Positions 61,001-64,000 of a stretch of DNA of 64,000 nucleotides are shown one piece after another; position 1 is the stretch's first letter; every line of letters begins with the position of its first letter. A program made the position numbers and the translations under genes. The notes beneath the pieces were generated by a model. The model made no database searches. It had not been told where the DNA came from and was given only the letters and a program-made list of their open reading frames with translations. Origin of the DNA: Chamaecyparis obtusa (taxonomy: Eukaryota > Streptophyta > Pinopsida > Cupressales > Cupressaceae); the NCBI GenBank assembly GCA_027943335.1, contig BSBK01008844.1, positions 195,001 through 259,000 on the forward strand, in the 5' to 3' direction.

Positions 61001-64000
61001 AGGCATCCACACGAGGTGGTCTACTTAGTGGATTGCTTGTTTTTTCTTATCTATTTATGCCTCATCTCTTTTTCTTTAGAAGATAACAAGGTGCTCTTAG
61101 CATCTTTCCCTTAACTAGTACTACAATAGGGTGCCCTAGCCGTTCTCCCTTATCACAAAGCAGTAGGGTGCCTTCCTAGCGGTTCTCCCTTAACTACTAT
61201 TGCAATAGGGTGCCCTAGCGATTCTCCCTTGATTGCAGACTCCATAGGAAAGGTACTTGCAATAGGGTTTCTATATAGTCTTTCCCTTAACTAGTACTAC
61301 AATAGGGTGCCCTAGCCGTTCTCCCTTATCACAAAGTAGTAGGGTGCCTTCCTAGCGGTTCTCCCTTAACTACTATTGCAATAGGGTTCTCAGCAAGCTA
61401 GGCCAATTGGAGCTTGGCAAGATCATAAGAATGATCTTTGTTTACCATCTTCCATACTTGATCAATTGCAATGTAGGGAACACTATCTAACCTTCTTGAA
61501 TGATAAAATTTGTGAGTGATAACTCTCATTGCAAAATCTATCTCCAAATCTGTAATCGTAGAAATTTTGATTCCTCTCTTATTCCATACTACCTGTGTGT
61601 TATCTTGAATGACCTCTTTGATTTGGCATCTCATAGTTTTCTTCTTGGTAAGAATGGGATAACTAGTGACTCGGTGAATCATTGCCATGGTGAGCTTGCT
61701 TGACCCATTCTCCAACCACATTTTAATGTAATGAACTCTACTCAAAACAATCTTGATCCATTTAATTTTGAAGTTCTGAGAGAAATCTAGGGCATGCACT
61801 AACTCTTTCTTGACAACTTGTTGATGTTCTATCTTCAACACTTTGTTGATACACAACCTGTTGTAAGCCTCTCTCAAATTATAATCTCCAATCTCTCTAA
61901 TCTTACACATGTAGCTTTTGTGCACATCATGTATCATCAAGAAATTTGGTGTATTTGATGACAGGGCTCTTGAGAGATCTCCCTTCACTATGCTTTTTGG
62001 TACAACTTGAAATTTTGGTGGCTTACACGCATCACTCCTTACTAATTGGATGTTTAGAACTTCTTTTCCTTGCTTCCTTACTGTAATGTCCCCAATTTGG
62101 ACCTTACTTGATTTGTCTTAAAATTCATAATTAGTATTTGGATTTACCTTGGGAATGGTAATTTGTAATGTTGTATACTAGGAGGATGCCAATCCCCAAT
62201 AATTATAATACATCATTATATAATTTTATACTTATAATCACAAGAATTCATAATTCTTTATATAATGTATTTATTTCATATTATATATTAGTTAGTTATT
62301 TATCAATATATTTGAGTTAAATTATTTCAAATGCAAGTTTACTTCATAACAATATTACTATATTTCATAATTTATTATTTAAATTTTCATAACTTATTAT
62401 TCTAAAGTTTATTTCATATTATTGTTAATATCTAATTCATACAATGCTAATAAATAAATTAACTCAAAAGATATACTTACCTTCTTTATGCCTTTATTTT
62501 TAGCTTATTCAATATTTATTTCCTTTTAATATTCTCCTACATTTCCTCCTTGATCTTCTCCTACATTTTCTCCTTGATTTTCTCCTACATTTCTTTTCTT
62601 GTTTTCGTTGGAATTTGAATAATCACCTCTTCTTATTATTCTTCTCATTTTTATTTATTTCTTCTATGTATCTATCATCCGGGAGGAATGGATTTGATAT
62701 CCATTATATACATTTGCATGTTGAAGGGTTGCCACCTTTAGATTTAGAGACATGCCTCTATATTTTTATTTATTTATAATAATTATTATTATTTATTATT
62801 TATTTATAATTTATTTTACTACTTTATAATTATACTTATTATTTATATTAATTCTATTGATTCAATTATTATTATAATAGTCTAGGTTTCATTATAGAAT
62901 GAATTTAATAATAAATTATATTTATTATTATTTATTTGTCTATTAACTAATTGATTGTATATTGATCAATTATATATTTGATTAATTATTATCATTATAT
63001 TGATTTGATTACTATTATAAATTGATTAAATTGATTAAAGAATATTGTTGATTGTTGTAATGTCCTTATACATTTTCAAATGTATGATTATATTAAATAT
63101 AGATATTATTAAAATTTATTTGTTTATTACTAATATTCATAATTATTTCAATAATATATGATTATATATTAATATTTAATAATATATTATTTTATGGAGT
63201 GATATTAATATTATTATTGAGTAATATTATTTAAGGTTAATATTCTATTAATGTTATTATTAATATTAATAATTATTAATTATTAATATTATATATAACA
63301 ATTATTCATAAGGACTCATATATTTATTATTATTCGAATAATGTTCAAATCAAGTTTACTTATTTGTATCGTCAATTACGGCTCATGACAATTTATAATG
63401 AAAAGATTTACCATTAAATCAAGTATTTAGAGAAACTATTTTATTCTATTTAAATATTATTTAAACTCAAATTAGATAAGATATTATAATTTAAGACAAA
63501 TTATATAATTTAAAAAATATATTTATTTGATATTATATTATGATTATCTAATAATCTTACTTGTTTCATTTATTTTATCTTATTATTTTTATTTATTTTA
63601 TTTTTTACACTTTAATTTGTGCATAATGTACATTGAGAAGTAAAACATCTTTCATTATATTTTTTGATCCATTATTTGTAAGAGATTGAGTACAGTATTA
63701 ATAGAAAATATGCAAAATAATAAAACATTAAATAACATAATAGAATAAATGACTTCCAAGTTCCAAGTTATGAGAGAACCATTACAAGGCTTAGTAAAGT
63801 ATAAAAAAAAAAAGATTCATGGTTTTCTTACCGTCTCTATTTTGCTGCCTCCATTGCCCCCATGTCTTGCAGACCAGACAAACTGACCATTACGAACATA
63901 CTCAAATTTGATATTATCAATAGCAGTGCCAAATCCCACAACAATCTGCCGAATTCCACTGTAAACTCCATCATCCCAAGGATTTCCACCACGTCCTCCC
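58090..64000 (-). CDS. Jacalin-related lectin, partial (two exons, 5' end outside window)
   Basis: The minus-strand exon 63832-64000 enters from beyond the window and ends at a donor ACG|GTAAGA in phase 0. It encodes 56 residues with GGNPWDDGVYSGIRQIVVGF, IKFEYVRNGQFVWSARHGG and GGSKIET. The last exon 58431-58090 (acceptor TTTTGCAG) encodes 113 residues: VKFDYPNEVLKSISGHYG, SLTFHTNRKKYGPFGEEKGT, GCKILGFHGRNGWYLDAIGV and a 35-residue tail ending GGGAI. Together they give almost one jacalin fold, with the conserved GG of the first loop and the sugar-binding GWYLDA loop near the C-terminus. Such lectins bind mannose or galactose. The tail after the fold (VENAWAEFVSRIIHHKAG) is longer than usual and unrecognised. 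No stop or frameshift is seen, so the gene may be active. The 5400-base intron (58432-63831) contains a young LTR element. Upstream exons, promoter and any second domain are outside. Confidence 0.88.
59159..60458 (-). repeat. 3' LTR of the young element
   Basis: In element sense it begins TGTCATGAGCCG and ends GGGGACATTACA. It is very AT-rich, with runs such as TATTAATATTAATAATTATT that could supply poly(A) signals inside the lectin intron. Confidence 0.93.
60633..60732. repeat. 40-bp tandem repeat, 2.5 copies
   Basis: AATGTATGAAGACACGAAGC and 20 more bases repeat perfectly at 60633 and 60673, with a half copy at 60713. It lies inside the young element near its 3' LTR. Confidence 0.9.
61104..61390. 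repeat. 176-bp duplication built of AATAGGGTGCCCTAGC words
   Basis: CTTAACTAGTACTACAATAG to AACTACTATTGCAATAGGGT appears twice, at about 61110 and 61286, with one C/T difference. Within each unit the phrase (A/C)TAGGGTGCC-CTAGCGGTTCTCCC recurs two or three times. It sits just past the stop codon of the 196-residue frame of the element and is probably a 3' untranslated structural region. Confidence 0.85.
61398..61988 (-). CDS. Unrecognised 196-aa protein of the young LTR element
   Basis: This is the only intact frame of the element and lies on its inferred sense strand, starting 94 bases after the 5' LTR. It reads MKGDLSRALSSNTPNFLMIH, REIGDYNLREAYNRLCINKV, FKIKWIKIVLSRVHYIKMWL and WNKRGIKISTITDLEIDFAM, ending SYDLAKLQLA. 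It is basic, apparently soluble and without zinc knuckle, signal peptide or membrane segment. It is not a recognised gag, protease or polymerase. It could be a gag-like protein of a gag-only element, part of a captured plant gene, or a chance frame; the last is less likely given 196 open codons in AT-rich DNA. Function unknown. Confidence 0.5.
   Translation of the reverse strand: MKGDLSRALSSNTPNFLMIHDVHKSYMCKIREIGDYNLREAYNRLCINKVLKIEHQQVVKKELVHALDFSQNFKIKWIKIVLSRVHYIKMWLENGSSKLTMAMIHRVTSYPILTKKKTMRCQIKEVIQDNTQVVWNKRGIKISTITDLEIDFAMRVITHKFYHSRRLDSVPYIAIDQVWKMVNKDHSYDLAKLQLA
62082..63390 (-). repeat. 5' LTR of the young element
   Basis: It is nearly identical to 59159-60458, with a 9-base direct duplication (TTGATTAAA) near 63025 that the other copy lacks. 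In element sense transcription would start here and run toward 59159. Confidence 0.93.

Larger units (their letters stand above)
59159..63390 (-). mobile_element. Young non-autonomous LTR retrotransposon in the lectin intron
   Basis: LTRs 59159-60458 (1300 bases) and 62082-63390 (1309) start TGTAATG and end GACA on the plus strand. The insertion is flanked by the 5-bp duplication ATTTA (59154-59158 and 63391-63395). By eye the LTRs differ by three substitutions and one 9-base indel (near 63025), so insertion is very recent. The interior (60459-62081) has no polymerase. A purine tract GAGAGGGGCGGA on the minus strand next to 60459 gives minus as the sense strand, the same as the lectin gene. 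No standard primer-binding site is seen after 62082 in that sense. Without the element the intron would be about 1.2 kb. Confidence 0.93.

Overview
The window is AT-rich plant nuclear DNA made almost entirely of retroelement and DNA-transposon remains. It holds one recognisable host gene, a partial jacalin-related lectin on the minus strand at the right edge. Plant origin is shown by Tat-like Ty3/gypsy elements with two RNase H domains, plant mobile domain (PMD) sequence, a chromovirus, a Ty1/copia fragment, a DUF4283-type LINE ORF1 and the lectin. The nesting of long-LTR elements and the repeat-swollen intron suggest a very large seed-plant genome, perhaps a gymnosperm, but the species cannot be fixed from this sequence.

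Layout. Bases 1-2991 hold a ~100-bp tandem repeat and a decayed gene of seven short exons on the minus strand. Bases 2997-14533 are a full-length Tat-like Ty3/gypsy element on the minus strand, with LTRs 2997-4536 and 12941-14533 and a 5-bp target duplication CCAAG. Between its integrase and 3' LTR it carries a PMD gene on the opposite strand. Bases 14539-20930 hold a GA microsatellite, an array of GGGCGCCC-type palindromes, a copia reverse transcriptase fragment and a decayed multi-exon gene on the plus strand. Bases 20934-27705 are a second, related but gutted gypsy element (minus strand), interrupted by a piece of a retroelement with a TGGTATCAGAGC primer-binding site.

Bases 27706-34990 are mostly featureless. 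A tandem-repeat block (34990-35365), a decayed transposase-like gene (minus strand, 36480-38436), a 134-bp TA tract and a cluster of ACCC-N-GGGT palindromes (38741-39296) may be parts of one DNA transposon. Bases 40059-46940 are a gag-only LTR element with very long LTRs (plus strand), cut off by chromovirus integrase and chromodomain sequence (46941-47850). A LINE ORF1 remnant lies on the minus strand at 48400-50364. An LTR-like promoter block with triplicated palindromes (50932-51881), a ~1-kb inverted repeat (52503-53607) and a solo-LTR-like block (54858-55723) follow.

The lectin gene runs from beyond base 64000 down to 58090 and reads minus. Its 5.4-kb intron contains a very young LTR element (59159-63390, duplication ATTTA, almost identical 1.3-kb LTRs) whose only intact open frame is an unrecognised 196-aa protein. 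No tRNA, rRNA, CRISPR array or bacterial-type operon was seen.
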